DNA from: Ilumatobacter fluminis
GTDB lineage: Bacteria; Actinomycetota; Acidimicrobiia; Acidimicrobiales; Ilumatobacteraceae
Direction of reading: 5' to 3'
Assembly: GCF_004364865.1 (NCBI RefSeq)
Contig: NZ_SOAU01000001.1
Location: 1,178,001-1,242,000 of the forward strand
DNA length: 64,000 nucleotides
Shown: positions 23,708 through 32,892 of the stretch, piece by piece
How the letters are laid out: each line of letters opens with the position of its first letter
How positions within the stretch are numbered: the first letter of the stretch is position 1
Notes under the pieces: generated by a model
What the model saw: the letters and a program-made list of their open reading frames with translations, nothing else
The model's database searches: none
What the model was told of the DNA's origin: nothing
Position numbers and translations under genes: made by a program

Positions 23708-25654
23708 TCAGACGTCCGGATCGAGGACGGCGCGAGCCGCGAGCACGATGCCGTCGGTGTCGAGACCGAGGCGGGCCATGATCGTCTTCGGGTCGCCGTG
23801 CGGGATGAACTGGGTCGGGGTGCCGAGCGAAGCGACGGGGACGGCCGGGGCGATCGCTCCGACCTGGTCGGCGATCATCATGCCGATGCCGCCGTCGCGG
23901 ACGCCGTCCTCGACGGTGACGATCGCCCGATGCGTCGCGGCGTCGGTGATCATCGCCGGGTCGAGCGGGGCGCACGAGCGCACGTCCCAGACCGTCGTGT
24001 CGATCCCCGACTCGGCGAGTGCGGCGGCTGCCTTCTCGGCGAACTCGAGCATCCGGCCGACGGCGAGGATGCAGAGCGTGCCGTCGCCGGCCTGCACCTG
24101 TCGGGCCGACAGGCCGCTGCCGACCTGATCGTCGGCGACCTGGCGGGCCGACCCCCGCGGGTAGCGGATGACGACCGGACCGTCGTCGGAGAGCGTCGCG
24201 GCGTCGTCGATCATCTGGTGCAGTTCTTGCGCGCTCGACGGCGCCAGGACCCGCATGCCGGGAACCTTCGACAGCAACGCCATGTCGTAGACGCCGTGGT
24301 GGCTGGCACCGTCGGGGCCGGTGATGCCGGCGCGGTCGAGGCAGAACACGACCGGCAGACGGTGCAGCGCGACGTCGTAGACGACCTGGTCCCAGGCCCG
24401 CGACAGGAACGTCGAGTAGATCGCCACGAACGGGCGGAGGCCACCCATCGCCATGCCGGCGGCGCCGGCCACGGCGTGCTGCTCGGCGATGCCGACGTCG
24501 AAGAAGCGCTTCGGGAAGTGCTCCTGGAACGGGAGCAGGCCGGTCGGGCCGGGCATCGCGGCCGTGATCGCGACGATCCGGTCGTCGCGTTCGGCGGCCT
24601 TGATGACGCCCTCTGCGAAGGCCTGGGTGTACCCGGTCGGGACCGCCTTGGGCGGGCCCGTCATCGGGTCGAACACCGGCGCATCGTGCAGGTGCTTCTC
24701 GTCGTCGTCCTCGGCGGGTGAGTACCCGCGCCCTTTCTGGGTGAGGACGTGGACGACGATCGGCCCCTCGGCCGAGAGCTCGATCGCGTTGTGGAACGCC
24801 TGCTCGAGCTCGTCGATGTTGTGTCCGTCGACCGGGCCCGTGTAGCGGACGCCCAACGCCTCGAAGAACGACGGCGGCTGCAGAAACTCGCGCACGCCGG
24901 CCTTGAAGCCCTCGACCGCCTTCTCGGCCTGCGGGCCGACGGCCGGCAGGCTCGCGAGGAAGTCCTCGAGTCGCCGCTGACGGCGGACGTACACCGGGTT
25001 GAGACGGATGTCGGTCAGCGCGTGCGAGAGCTTGTCGGTGACCCGGTCGGTGAACGACGGGTGCGCCTCGTGTTCGTCGGCGCCCTGCACGTTGGCGGCC
25101 AGGTTCGACACGGTGGGGGCGTAGCTCCGTCCGTTGTCGTTCAGCACGATGATGACGCGGCGTTTGCCGTGGCCGAGGTTGTTGATCGCCTCGTAGGCCA
25201 TGCCACCCGTCATTGCGCCGTCGCCGATCACGGCGACGATGTGGCGATGGTCGTCGGTGCCCGTGTCACGCGCGACCGCCATGCCGTACGCGTACGAGAG
25301 CACGGTGGAGGCGTGGCTGTTCTCGATGTGGTCGTGGCGGCTCTCTTCGCGACTCGGGTACCCCGACAGGCCGCCCTCCTGGCGGAGCTGTTCGAACTGG
25401 GTCCGACGACCGGTCACGAGTTTGTGGACGTACGCCTGGTGGCCCGTGTCCCACATGATCGCGTCGGTCGGGGAGTCGAACACGCGGTGCAGCGCCAAAG
25501 ACAGCTCGACGGCACCGAGGTTCGAGCCGAGGTGGCCGCCGGTCTCGCTCACAGCCGCGACGATGAAGTCGCGGATCTCGCCGGCGAGTGCGTCGAGTTC
25601 GTCGTGATCGAGGGCCCGTAGGTCGGCCGGTTCGTTGATGCGCTCCAGATACAT
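23708..25654 (-). CDS. dxs: 1-deoxy-D-xylulose-5-phosphate synthase
   Basis: 648 residues; condenses pyruvate and glyceraldehyde-3-phosphate, first step of the MEP isoprenoid pathway, using TPP. Motifs in order are ETGGHLGSNLGAVELSLALH, WDTGHQAYVHKLVTGR, the TPP-Mg motif GDGAMTGGMAYEAINN with LNDNGRSYAPTV, and the transketolase pyrimidine domain (AITAAMPGPTGL, DVGIAEQHAVAGAAGMA). The DRAGITGPDGASHHGVYD loop is typical of Dxs. Length is normal. A TAGCGT box lies 10 nt before the ATG, and the gene is divergent from the acetolactate-synthase-like gene. Confidence 0.96.
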   Translation of the reverse strand: MYLERINEPADLRALDHDELDALAGEIRDFIVAAVSETGGHLGSNLGAVELSLALHRVFDSPTDAIMWDTGHQAYVHKLVTGRRTQFEQLRQEGGLSGYPSREESRHDHIENSHASTVLSYAYGMAVARDTGTDDHRHIVAVIGDGAMTGGMAYEAINNLGHGKRRVIIVLNDNGRSYAPTVSNLAANVQGADEHEAHPSFTDRVTDKLSHALTDIRLNPVYVRRQRRLEDFLASLPAVGPQAEKAVEGFKAGVREFLQPPSFFEALGVRYTGPVDGHNIDELEQAFHNAIELSAEGPIVVHVLTQKGRGYSPAEDDDEKHLHDAPVFDPMTGPPKAVPTGYTQAFAEGVIKAAERDDRIVAITAAMPGPTGLLPFQEHFPKRFFDVGIAEQHAVAGAAGMAMGGLRPFVAIYSTFLSRAWDQVVYDVALHRLPVVFCLDRAGITGPDGASHHGVYDMALLSKVPGMRVLAPSSAQELHQMIDDAATLSDDGPVVIRYPRGSARQVADDQVGSGLSARQVQAGDGTLCILAVGRMLEFAEKAAAALAESGIDTTVWDVRSCAPLDPAMITDAATHRAIVTVEDGVRDGGIGMMIADQVGAIAPAVPVASLGTPTQFIPHGDPKTIMARLGLDTDGIVLAARAVLDPDV

Positions 25655-25664
25655 CTGGGCTTCA

Positions 25665-25670
25665 ACGCTA
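25665..25670 (-). promoter_or_regulatory. Leaderless or short-leader -10 box for dxs
   Basis: TAGCGT on the minus strand, 10 nt before the dxs ATG. Confidence 0.45.
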
Positions 25671-25726
25671 CCTCGTCGCCCGCGGGGAACGTCCAGCAGG
25701 TGCCGTCACGCCACGGCCCGGATCGG

Positions 25727-25732
25727 TACGGT
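25727..25732 (+). promoter_or_regulatory. Leaderless -10 box for the acetolactate-synthase-like gene
   Basis: TACGGT, 7 nt before ATG 25740, no Shine-Dalgarno sequence. Confidence 0.5.
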
Positions 25733-25739
25733 TCGGGCC

Positions 25740-27353
25740 ATGACACGGATCGAGGGACACGCCGGACAGCAGACGATCGCCGCACTGCAGCAGTTCGGCA
25801 CCGACGTGATGTTTACCCTGAACGGGGCGCACATCTGGCCGTTCTACGACGCCGCACGTGATCGGGGGATGCGGGTGGTCGACACCCGCCACGAGCAGGC
25901 CGCTGCGTTCGCCGCCGAGGCGTACGCCAAGCTGACCCGCAAGCCCGGACTCGCCGCGCTCACCGCAGGCCCCGGCGTGACCAACGGCATCTCGGCGGTC
26001 ACGTCGGCGATGTTCAACGGCGCGCCGCTCGTCGTGCTCGGCGGGCGAGCACCCGAGGGTCGGTGGGGAGCCGGGTCGCTCCAGGAGTTCGATCACGTCC
26101 CGGTGCTCCAACCGATCACCAAGCTCGCCACGACGGTGAAGCAGGCCGAACTGGCCGGTGAGATCGTCCACGGCGCGGTCACGCTGGCCGCGTCGCCGCA
26201 CCGCGGCCCGGTGTTCCTCGACTTCCCGTTCGACCTGTTCGCTCCGACCGAGGGTGAGGTGCCCGACGGTGGCGCCGACCTGTCGCCGGCCGCCGATCCC
26301 GCCGCGATCGACCGCCTCGCCGAGCTGATCGCGAAGGCGGAGCGGCCCGCCTTCCTCGTCGGGAGCGACGCCTACTGGGACGGAGCCTGGAACGAGCTCG
26401 AGGCCGCAGCGACGGCGCTCGGCGTGCCCTGCTTCTTCAACGGCCTGGGCCGCGGCATGTTGCCCGCCGATCATCCCCACGCCTTCCTCCGGACGCGCGG
26501 CGTGCTGAAGCAGCGTGCCGACCTCGTGGTCGTGATCGGCACCCCGCTCGACTTCCGTGTCGGCTTCGGCACGTTCGGTGATGCGACCGTCGCCCACGTC
26601 GTCGACGACGAGTCGCAGGCGGCGGGGCACGTCGACGCCACGACGGTTGCCGGCGACATCGCCGTCACCCTCGCCGGTCTGGCGAACCACACCGGCGACC
26701 GGGTCGATCACAGCGGCTGGCTGGCCGAGTTGCGCGAGGCCGAGGAGGCGGCACGTGCCAAGGAGGCGCCACTGCTCGAGGCCGACGACGCGGCGATCAA
26801 GCCCACCCGCATCTACGGCGAACTTCGCAAGCGTCTCGAACGGGATGCGATCGTGATCTGCGACGGCGGCGACTTCGTGTCGTACGCCGGCAAGTACGTC
26901 GAGACGTATCAACCCGGCTGCTGGCTCGACACCGGCCCGTACGGCTGCCTCGGCAACGGCATGGGCTATGCGATCGCGGCGCGCACCGTGCACCCCGACC
27001 GTCAGATCGTCGTGATGCTCGGCGACGGTGCGGCCGGGTTCTCGTTGATGGACGTCGACTCGCTGGTGCGCCACGACCTGCCGGTGGTGATGGTGGTCGG
27101 CAACAACGGCATCTGGGGGCTCGAGAAGCACCCGATGCAGATGATCTACGGCTGGGACATGGCCTGCGATCTGCAGCCCGAGACCCGGTACGACGAGGTC
27201 GTCAAGGCGCTCGGTGGTGCCGGCGAGACGGTCACCTCCCCGGACGAGATCGGCCCGGCGATGGACCGAGCCTTCGCGAGCGGCGTGCCGTACCTCGTGA
27301 ACGTCATGACCGACCCGAGCGACGTCTACCCCCGCTCCAGCAACCTCGCCTAG
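25740..27353 (+). CDS. Acetolactate-synthase-like TPP-dependent enzyme
   Basis: 537 residues with the three-domain layout of the POX/ALS family. The pyrimidine-binding domain has the activating Glu in DTRHEQAAAFAAEAYAK (about 44-60) and the conserved TAGPGVTNGISAV. A central domain follows, then a C-terminal TPP domain with MLGDGAAGFSLMDVDSLV and VGNNGIWG (GDG...NN Mg-TPP motif). Relatives include acetolactate synthase, oxalyl-CoA decarboxylase, benzaldehyde lyase and 2-hydroxyacyl-CoA lyase. No regulatory subunit (ilvN) is next to it and the length is shorter than IlvB, so classical valine biosynthesis is less likely. Confidence 0.82.
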   Translation: MTRIEGHAGQQTIAALQQFGTDVMFTLNGAHIWPFYDAARDRGMRVVDTRHEQAAAFAAEAYAKLTRKPGLAALTAGPGVTNGISAVTSAMFNGAPLVVLGGRAPEGRWGAGSLQEFDHVPVLQPITKLATTVKQAELAGEIVHGAVTLAASPHRGPVFLDFPFDLFAPTEGEVPDGGADLSPAADPAAIDRLAELIAKAERPAFLVGSDAYWDGAWNELEAAATALGVPCFFNGLGRGMLPADHPHAFLRTRGVLKQRADLVVVIGTPLDFRVGFGTFGDATVAHVVDDESQAAGHVDATTVAGDIAVTLAGLANHTGDRVDHSGWLAELREAEEAARAKEAPLLEADDAAIKPTRIYGELRKRLERDAIVICDGGDFVSYAGKYVETYQPGCWLDTGPYGCLGNGMGYAIAARTVHPDRQIVVMLGDGAAGFSLMDVDSLVRHDLPVVMVVGNNGIWGLEKHPMQMIYGWDMACDLQPETRYDEVVKALGGAGETVTSPDEIGPAMDRAFASGVPYLVNVMTDPSDVYPRSSNLA

Positions 27354-27364
27354 GGCTCGAGCGA

Positions 27365-27446
27365 CCAGAAGGGGTCAGGCACCCTCTGGCCCCCGACGTC
27401 GAGCAGGCGATCGCTGCCACGCCAGAAGGTGCCTGACCCCTTCTGA
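27365..27446. repeat. GGGGTCAGGCACC-type paired palindrome, locus 3
   Basis: Arms at about 27365-27389 and 27422-27446 start CCAGAAGGGGTCAGGCACC and return GGTGCCTGACCCCTTCTG. This is the CCAG/CTGG end variant shared with locus 5, instead of GAACAG/CTGTTC. Arms match except for one or two bases. It sits between convergent stops at 27353 and 27455. Confidence 0.88.
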
Positions 27447-27454
27447 TCCGACCC

Positions 27455-28072
27455 CTAGCCGGCGAGGGGCGTGCAGGGGCTGTCGTCGGTGGGGACGAGT
27501 TCGTCGGTGTCCGACACGGTCCAGAGCTCGGGCAGCTCGCCGAGGTAGCCGGCGTCGACGAGGTCGGGAAGTCCGGCTGGGTCGACGCCCTGCTCCTCGG
27601 CGAAGCGCGGTGCCGCAGCGAGGATCTCGGTGAGTTCGGTCGCGCACTCGAGTCCGCCGACACCATCGATCTGGTCGTCGGTCCACGATGCGAGGATCTG
27701 CTCGCCGGTCGGGAGCTCGGACGACGACGTGATGATGTCGTCGAGCGGCACCACCTCCGGCACGTCGCCACAGGCCGGGTTCTCGGCGACGATCTCGCCG
27801 TCGACGATGTCCCAGTCGGTCGTTGCTTCCCGGATGTAGTCGGGCACCAGAGCAGCCTCGTCGACGGGCGGTTCGCCCTCGAGGATCGTGTACGTGTCGA
27901 TCGCCTGCCGCAAGACCGATGCGTTCGCCGCACAGGTCTCGCTGCGGGCTTCCTCGATGGCGGTGATACCGGGGCGGACGACGGCGTCTTCGATCTCGTC
28001 ACCGCCACCGCACGAGGCGAGCAGGGCGACGCCGCAGGCGACGAGCGAGGCGGTCAGTCGGCGCGGCAGCAC
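27455..28072 (-). CDS. Putative lipoprotein with pilin-like segment, unknown function
   Basis: 205 residues. The lipoprotein signal peptide ends LLASC (Cys21). The mature part begins with an acidic stretch, then CAANASVLRQAIDTYTILEG followed by EPPVDEAALVPDYIRE, a pattern like the helix-loop after the processing site of type II pseudopilins (residues selected for size and charge). Four further cysteines may form disulphides. No family was recognised. The GTG start at 28072 overlaps the upstream thioesterase stop by 19 nt, so the two are probably co-transcribed. Confidence 0.65.
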   Translation of the reverse strand: MLPRRLTASLVACGVALLASCGGGDEIEDAVVRPGITAIEEARSETCAANASVLRQAIDTYTILEGEPPVDEAALVPDYIREATTDWDIVDGEIVAENPACGDVPEVVPLDDIITSSSELPTGEQILASWTDDQIDGVGGLECATELTEILAAAPRFAEEQGVDPAGLPDLVDAGYLGELPELWTVSDTDELVPTDDSPCTPLAG

Positions 28073-28440
28073 TTCGACATGAACTTCTGCACGTCGACGA
28101 GGACTCGGGTGACCTTGCCGGCAGCCACGAGCCCGCCGGAGTCGCTGGCCGTGACGGCGAAGGTGATGCGACGGCCCTCGACCTTGTCGAGCATGGCCTC
28201 GACGACGACCTCGGCACCGACCGGGGTCGGCTGGAGGTGGTCGATCTGGACCCGCATGCCGACCGAGGACTGACCCTCTTCGAGCATGCCGCGCAGCGCA
28301 TCGATCGTGGCCTGTTCGAACAGGGCGACCATGCGGGGCGTGCCGAGCACGTTGACGTCACCGGAGCCGAGCGCGCTGGCGGTGTCGGCCTCACCGACCA
28401 CCAGTCGTGCTTCACCCTTGAGTCCGACAGCGACGTTCAC
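28054..28440 (-). CDS. Hotdog-fold thioesterase-like protein
   Basis: 128 residues resembling the FlK/fluoroacetyl-CoA-type thioesterases: LGSGDVNVLGTPRMVALFEQ at the start of the central helix, SSVGMRVQIDHLQPTPVGAEVVVEA across the hotdog strands, and KVEGRRITFAVTASDSGG. The T-P-x-M/L-V-x-L-x-E motif near residues 33-43 is the usual catalytic helix. The substrate is unknown. It starts at GTG 28440 and is divergent from tldD (125 nt). Confidence 0.75.
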   Translation of the reverse strand: MNVAVGLKGEARLVVGEADTASALGSGDVNVLGTPRMVALFEQATIDALRGMLEEGQSSVGMRVQIDHLQPTPVGAEVVVEAMLDKVEGRRITFAVTASDSGGLVAAGKVTRVLVDVQKFMSKCCRAD

Positions 28441-28552
28441 GGCGAGTCACGCTAACGCCTCCGGCGCACTCACACACGCACCGGGCAGGTGACGGTTTCG
28501 TCACGGAACGATGGCGGTGATCGCCCGCGTGGGCACGGCCCGGCGTGGTCCG

Positions 28553-28558
28553 TATCCT
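28553..28558 (+). promoter_or_regulatory. Leaderless -10 box for tldD
   Basis: TATCCT, 7 nt before ATG 28566, no Shine-Dalgarno sequence. Confidence 0.5.
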
Positions 28559-28565
28559 CGGAACC

Positions 28566-29957
28566 ATGATCGACCACGATGTCGTCGAACGCACGATCGC
28601 CGAAGCCCTCCGAACCGGGGCCGACTTCGCCGAGGTCTACGCGGAAGACAAACGCAACACCTCGGTCGCGCTCGACGACGGACGCGTCGAACAGGTGACG
28701 TCCGGTCGCGATCGCGGTGCCGGAATCCGCGTCATCAAGGGCGAGACGACCGGCTTCGCGCACACGAGCGATTTGTCCGAGTCGGGCCTCGCCGAGGCCG
28801 CCCGGGCCGCAGCGGCGGCCGCCAGCCAGGGCGACGGCGGTGTCCGCACCGTGGCGCTCTCCCAGTCGCCGGCGCATCGGCCGAACTCGATCGTCACCTA
28901 TCCGGAAGACATCGCGAAGGCCGACAAGGTCTCGTTGATGCAGCGCGTCGACGAGGCGGCACGGTCGTTCGGTAGCGAGATCGTCCAGGTCTCGGCCGGC
29001 TACGGCGACAGCCGCAAGCGCGTCCTGGTCGCGAACAGCGACGGGCTCCTCGCCGACGACGACGTCGTCCGGCTGCTCGTGCGCATCTCGGCGGTCGCGA
29101 GCGGCGACACCGGTATGCAGACCGGGTTCCAGTCGATGGGCCGGACCGTCGGCTGGGAGACCTTCGACGAGCTCGATGTCGAGGCGCTCGCCCGTGATGC
29201 GGCCCGCCAGGCGATCGTCAAGCTCAAGGCACGCCCCGCCCCGTCCGGCGCGATGCCCGTCGTCATCAAGAACGGCACGGGTGGCGTGCTCTTCCACGAG
29301 GCGTGCGGCCACGGTCTCGAGGCCGACCACGTCCAGAAGGGCGCCTCGGTGTACGCCGACAAGATCGGCGAGCTGGTCGCGTCGCCGCTCGTCACGCTGG
29401 TCGACGACGGCACGATGGGCACCGAGTGGGGCACGCTGGGCATCGACGACGAGGGCCACCGCACGCGCCGCAACGTCCTGATCGAGGACGGTGTGCTGGT
29501 CGACTACATGTGGGATCACATTCGTGCCCGCAAAGACGGCCGTGATCCGTCGGGCAACGGGCGTCGGCAGAGCTATATGCATCTGCCCATGGTCCGCATG
29601 ACCAACACCTACGTGATGAACGGCGAGTCGGAGCCCGACGACATCGTCGCCGACACCGAGAACGGCGTGTACATCGCGCACCTCGGCGGTGGCAGCGTCA
29701 ACACCGCCACCGGCGACTTCGTGTTCGGCATGAACGAGGCGTACCTGATCGAGAACGGCGAGATCACCGAGCCGCTGCGGGAGGGCAACCTGATCGGCAA
29801 CGGCCCGCAGGTCCTCCGCGACATCGACCTACTCGGCAACGACTTCGCGATGGGCAACCCGGGCACGTGCGGCAAGGACGGCCAGGGCGTGCCGGTGGGC
29901 GACGGCCAGCCGACGCTGCGAGTGAAGTCGCTGACGATCGGCGGGACGGCGTCATGA
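28566..29957 (+). CDS. tldD: TldD-type metalloprotease subunit
   Basis: 463 residues. TldD is the zinc-bearing, catalytic half of the TldD/TldE heterodimer, which degrades unfolded peptides and matures some peptides such as microcin B17. The zinc motif HExxxH is visible in VLFHEACGHGLEADHV, and downstream GGGSVNTATGDFVFGMNEAYL supplies the usual Cys-free C-terminal ligand region. Full family length. The stop overlaps the pmbA start (ATGA). ATG 28566 is favoured over a GTG/ATG 21 nt upstream because of the -10 spacing. Confidence 0.92.
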   Translation: MIDHDVVERTIAEALRTGADFAEVYAEDKRNTSVALDDGRVEQVTSGRDRGAGIRVIKGETTGFAHTSDLSESGLAEAARAAAAAASQGDGGVRTVALSQSPAHRPNSIVTYPEDIAKADKVSLMQRVDEAARSFGSEIVQVSAGYGDSRKRVLVANSDGLLADDDVVRLLVRISAVASGDTGMQTGFQSMGRTVGWETFDELDVEALARDAARQAIVKLKARPAPSGAMPVVIKNGTGGVLFHEACGHGLEADHVQKGASVYADKIGELVASPLVTLVDDGTMGTEWGTLGIDDEGHRTRRNVLIEDGVLVDYMWDHIRARKDGRDPSGNGRRQSYMHLPMVRMTNTYVMNGESEPDDIVADTENGVYIAHLGGGSVNTATGDFVFGMNEAYLIENGEITEPLREGNLIGNGPQVLRDIDLLGNDFAMGNPGTCGKDGQGVPVGDGQPTLRVKSLTIGGTAS

Positions 29958-31336
29958 CCGACCTCGCGACCGGGCCCGCGGCCGGCCATGCCGACGGTGC
30001 CGAACTCCTCGAACTCGCCGACCGGGTGATCGCCCAGGCCAAGCCGGGCGAACAGATCGAGGCATTCGTGTCTCGCGGCGGCGACACCGAGGTCCGCGTG
30101 TACCAGGGCGAGGTCGAGCACTTCGTGTCCGCCCAGGCCGAAGGCATCGGGATCCGGGTCATCCGTGACGGCCGGACCGGTTTCGCCTACGCCGGCACGC
30201 TCGAGTCGTCGGCGATCGCCGAGGTGCTCGCCGAGGCCCGTGACAACGTCGAGTTCGGCACCCCCGACGAGTGGGCCGGCCTGGCCGAACCCGACGGTGT
30301 GCCGATGACCGACCAGTCGTTGTGGAACGACGAACTGGCCGAGTACCCGACCGATCGCAAGATCGAGCTCGCGATGGAACTCGAACGGCTCGCCGCCGGT
30401 GAGGACGCTCGCGTACGCATCGACGAGGCGAACTACGCCGACGCCCACGGTGAAGCCGCCGTCGCCACGACGACGGGTATCCGGCAGTGGGGTCGTGAGA
30501 ACGGCTGCTACGTGAGCCTGTCGACCCTCGCCGACGAGGGCGACGAGACCCAGACCGGTTTCGGCTTCAGCGTCGGACGCACCCCCGACTCGCTCGACCT
30601 CGGTCGGGCCGCCCGCGAGGGCGCCGAGCGGGCGACGCGCCTGCTGGGCGCCACCAAGCCGGCGTCGAAGCGCACCACGATCGTGCTCGACCCGCTCGTG
30701 ACCGCACAGTTCCTCGGCATCATCGCGTCGACGCTCAACGGCGAGGCCGTCGTCAAGGGGCGCAGCCTGTTCAAGGACCGCCTCGGTGACGAGGTCGCCC
30801 CGTCGTACGTGACCCTGGTCGACGACCCCACCAACCCGCTCGCCTACACCGCGACCGACGTCGACGGCGAGGGCCTGGCGGCCCGTCGCAACCCCCTCAT
30901 CGAGGACGGCGTCCTGCGTCAGTTCACCCACAACTCGTACTCGGCCCGTCGCGCCGCCACGGTGTCGACCGGCAACGCCGTTCGCGGCGGGTTCGCCGGC
31001 ACCCCCGGCGTCGGCGCCCTCGCGTTGTCGCTCGTGCCCGGCACCCGTTCGCAGAGCGAACTGATCGCCGGCATCGACGAGGGGCTGCTCGTGCAGAGCG
31101 TCTCCGGCCTCCATTCGGGCGTCAATCCGATCAGCGGCGACTTCTCGACCGGTGCCGCCGGCCTGATGATCCGCAACGGTGCGGTCGCCGAACCGGTCCG
31201 CGAGTTCACGATCGCGTCGACACTGCAGCGAATGCTGCTCGACATCGCGGAGATCGGTGGCGACCTCGACTGGCTCCCGATGCGCGCCGCCGGCGTCAGC
31301 CTCGTGATCCACGACGTCACGATGTCGGGCTCCTGA
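29954..31336 (+). CDS. pmbA: TldE/PmbA-type metalloprotease partner subunit
   Basis: 460 residues; partner of TldD, related in fold but without the HExxxH motif. Family features are RVYQGEVEHFVSAQAEGIGI near the N-terminus, RNPLIEDGVLRQFTHNSYSA and the C-terminal SGLHSGVNPISGDFSTGAAG. It begins with a 4-nt overlap with tldD, so equal synthesis of both subunits is expected. No ribosomally made peptide precursor was found next to the pair, so a housekeeping peptidase role is the simplest reading. Confidence 0.92.
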   Translation: MTDLATGPAAGHADGAELLELADRVIAQAKPGEQIEAFVSRGGDTEVRVYQGEVEHFVSAQAEGIGIRVIRDGRTGFAYAGTLESSAIAEVLAEARDNVEFGTPDEWAGLAEPDGVPMTDQSLWNDELAEYPTDRKIELAMELERLAAGEDARVRIDEANYADAHGEAAVATTTGIRQWGRENGCYVSLSTLADEGDETQTGFGFSVGRTPDSLDLGRAAREGAERATRLLGATKPASKRTTIVLDPLVTAQFLGIIASTLNGEAVVKGRSLFKDRLGDEVAPSYVTLVDDPTNPLAYTATDVDGEGLAARRNPLIEDGVLRQFTHNSYSARRAATVSTGNAVRGGFAGTPGVGALALSLVPGTRSQSELIAGIDEGLLVQSVSGLHSGVNPISGDFSTGAAGLMIRNGAVAEPVREFTIASTLQRMLLDIAEIGGDLDWLPMRAAGVSLVIHDVTMSGS

Positions 31337-31375
31337 GCTGCGAACGCCCTGCCGCGTAACGGCGTCCCGCGCCGT

Positions 31376-31381
31376 TACGCT
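31376..31381 (+). promoter_or_regulatory. Leaderless -10 box for uppP
   Basis: TACGCT, 8 nt before GTG 31390, no Shine-Dalgarno sequence. Confidence 0.5.
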
Positions 31382-31389
31382 CGGCCGAC

Positions 31390-32220
31390 GTGCCGTGGTA
31401 CCAGGCGTTCGTGTTGGGGCTCGTCCAAGGGTTCTCGGAGTTCCTCCCGATCTCGTCGAGCGGCCACCTCCTGCTGACCCGCTGGGTGTTCGGCTGGGAC
31501 CCGCCCGGTGACGAGTCGGTCGAGAAGGCGTTCGACGTCGCCCTCCACTTCGGCACGTTCATGGCGGTCGTCGCGTATTTCCGTCACGACCTGAAGCGGT
31601 ACATCCGTGAAGGGGTCCGTCTGATCTGGAATCGCGAGAAGCCGATCGATCCGGACGGACGGATCGCGTGGCTGCTCGTCGTCGCCACGATCCCGGCGGC
31701 CCTGGTCGGGGTGGTGCTCGAGGACTGGATCGACGAACGCCTCGGCACGCCGGCGATCATCGGCGTGTCGTTGATCGTGTTCGGTGTGCTCCTGTGGTGG
31801 GCCGACCAGAAGCACGGCAAGCGCACGATCGACGAGTTCCACCTGAAGGACTCCCTGATCGTCGGTGCGGCACAGACACTCGCGCTCAACCCGGGCACGT
31901 CGCGGTCGGGCATCACGATGACGGCCGCCCGATGGATCGGTTTCGACCGCGACACCGCCGCACGGGTCAGCTTCCTCCTGAGTTTGCCGGTGATCCTCGG
32001 GGCGGTCGTCTTCAAGGTCGGTGGCCTGTTCGCCGACGGCGTTCCCGACGGGCTCGGCGGAGCACTGGTCATCGGCGTGATCACGAGTGCCATCTCCGGA
32101 TGGGTCGCGGTGTGGGGCACCCTCGCGCTGGTGCGCAACTTCAGCTTCACGCCGTTCGTCGTGTACCGCATCGTGGTCGGCGTCGCCGTCCTGATCGCGG
32201 TCGCGTTCGGCGCCGGCTGA
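31390..32220 (+). CDS. uppP: Undecaprenyl-diphosphatase UppP (BacA)
   Basis: 276-residue integral membrane enzyme that dephosphorylates undecaprenyl diphosphate, recycling the lipid carrier for cell wall synthesis; overproduction gives bacitracin resistance. Both family signatures are intact: VQGFSEFLPISSSGHLLL (about 12-29, catalytic Glu and Ser/His) and LNPGTSRSGITMTAARWIG (about 165-183, PGxSRSG). Seven or eight helices. It begins at GTG 31390 with a TACGCT box and ends 6 nt before the convergent CpaB-like gene. Confidence 0.95.
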   Translation: MPWYQAFVLGLVQGFSEFLPISSSGHLLLTRWVFGWDPPGDESVEKAFDVALHFGTFMAVVAYFRHDLKRYIREGVRLIWNREKPIDPDGRIAWLLVVATIPAALVGVVLEDWIDERLGTPAIIGVSLIVFGVLLWWADQKHGKRTIDEFHLKDSLIVGAAQTLALNPGTSRSGITMTAARWIGFDRDTAARVSFLLSLPVILGAVVFKVGGLFADGVPDGLGGALVIGVITSAISGWVAVWGTLALVRNFSFTPFVVYRIVVGVAVLIAVAFGAG

Positions 32221-32226
32221 CCGAGC

Positions 32227-32817
32227 TCACGGCATCCGCAGCAAGGTGACGCCCGACTCGTTGGCGAGTGCCACGATCGGGGCGACGTCGGCCGGCACCG
32301 CCACCATCGGCGCTCCGCCGAGATCGGCCACGACGAGTCCGTCGTCGGCCACGACGACGCCGTCGGTGGTCACGACCACCCGTTCGCCGATGGCGGCCGA
32401 CGACGGCGCAGCCTCGACGATCGGCACCGCCAGCCAGCCGGCCGGGATCAGATCGGCGGGTGCCCCGTTCGGGGCGACGTCGACGTTCACGACGACCTCA
32501 CCGGCACCGATCGCCTGTCGCGCCACCGTGCCCGACGGGTCGTGTCCGACGGGATCATCGGGGAGGACCACCGTCGGGTGGTCGGTCGGCGTCGCCGTGA
32601 TCGGCTCGCCGGCGGCGACGCTGCGGTCGGTCACCCAGACCGTTCGCGTCTCGCCCCATCCGTCCCGCGCCGAGGTCACCTGGCGGCGGTGATCGGCCAA
32701 GGCCGCCAGGAACAGTGCACTGCACACGACCATGACGGTCCATCGCACCCACGGGCGCGGCGCCAGCACTCGACGGAGCAGCGCCATGCCGCTCCCCATT
32801 CGGTCGATGATCGACAT
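32227..32817 (-). CDS. SAF-domain/CpaB-like pilus assembly protein
   Basis: 196 residues. One transmembrane helix (about 26-45, WTVMVVCSALFLAALADH) is followed by an SAF domain (VWVTDRSVAAGEPITATPTD, then AIGAGEVVVNVDVAP, and VPIVEAAPSSAAIGERVVV). This is the layout of the CpaB/RcpC component of Flp/Tad pili, but no other tad genes are in the window, and the protein is shorter than typical CpaB (RcpC domain reduced). It has one of the strongest ribosome binding sites seen here (GAGGAGGGTT before the ATG). Confidence 0.7.
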   Translation of the reverse strand: MSIIDRMGSGMALLRRVLAPRPWVRWTVMVVCSALFLAALADHRRQVTSARDGWGETRTVWVTDRSVAAGEPITATPTDHPTVVLPDDPVGHDPSGTVARQAIGAGEVVVNVDVAPNGAPADLIPAGWLAVPIVEAAPSSAAIGERVVVTTDGVVVADDGLVVADLGGAPMVAVPADVAPIVALANESGVTLLRMP

Positions 32818-32892
32818 CGCAACCCTCCTCGAGACGGGGGAGGGGAAGTCGGTGCGTCCGAGGCTATCCGTGTCCCGGCCCCGTGCGGGCCG

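Noticed and set aside
28566-31336. TldD/PmbA pair as part of a peptide-antibiotic (RiPP) cluster
   Set aside because: No precursor peptide, cyclodehydratase or exporter gene was found beside it; a general peptidase role suffices.
32227-32817. Start of a Tad/Flp pilus locus
   Set aside because: Only one CpaB/SAF-like protein is present; no ATPase, prepilin or secretin gene follows.
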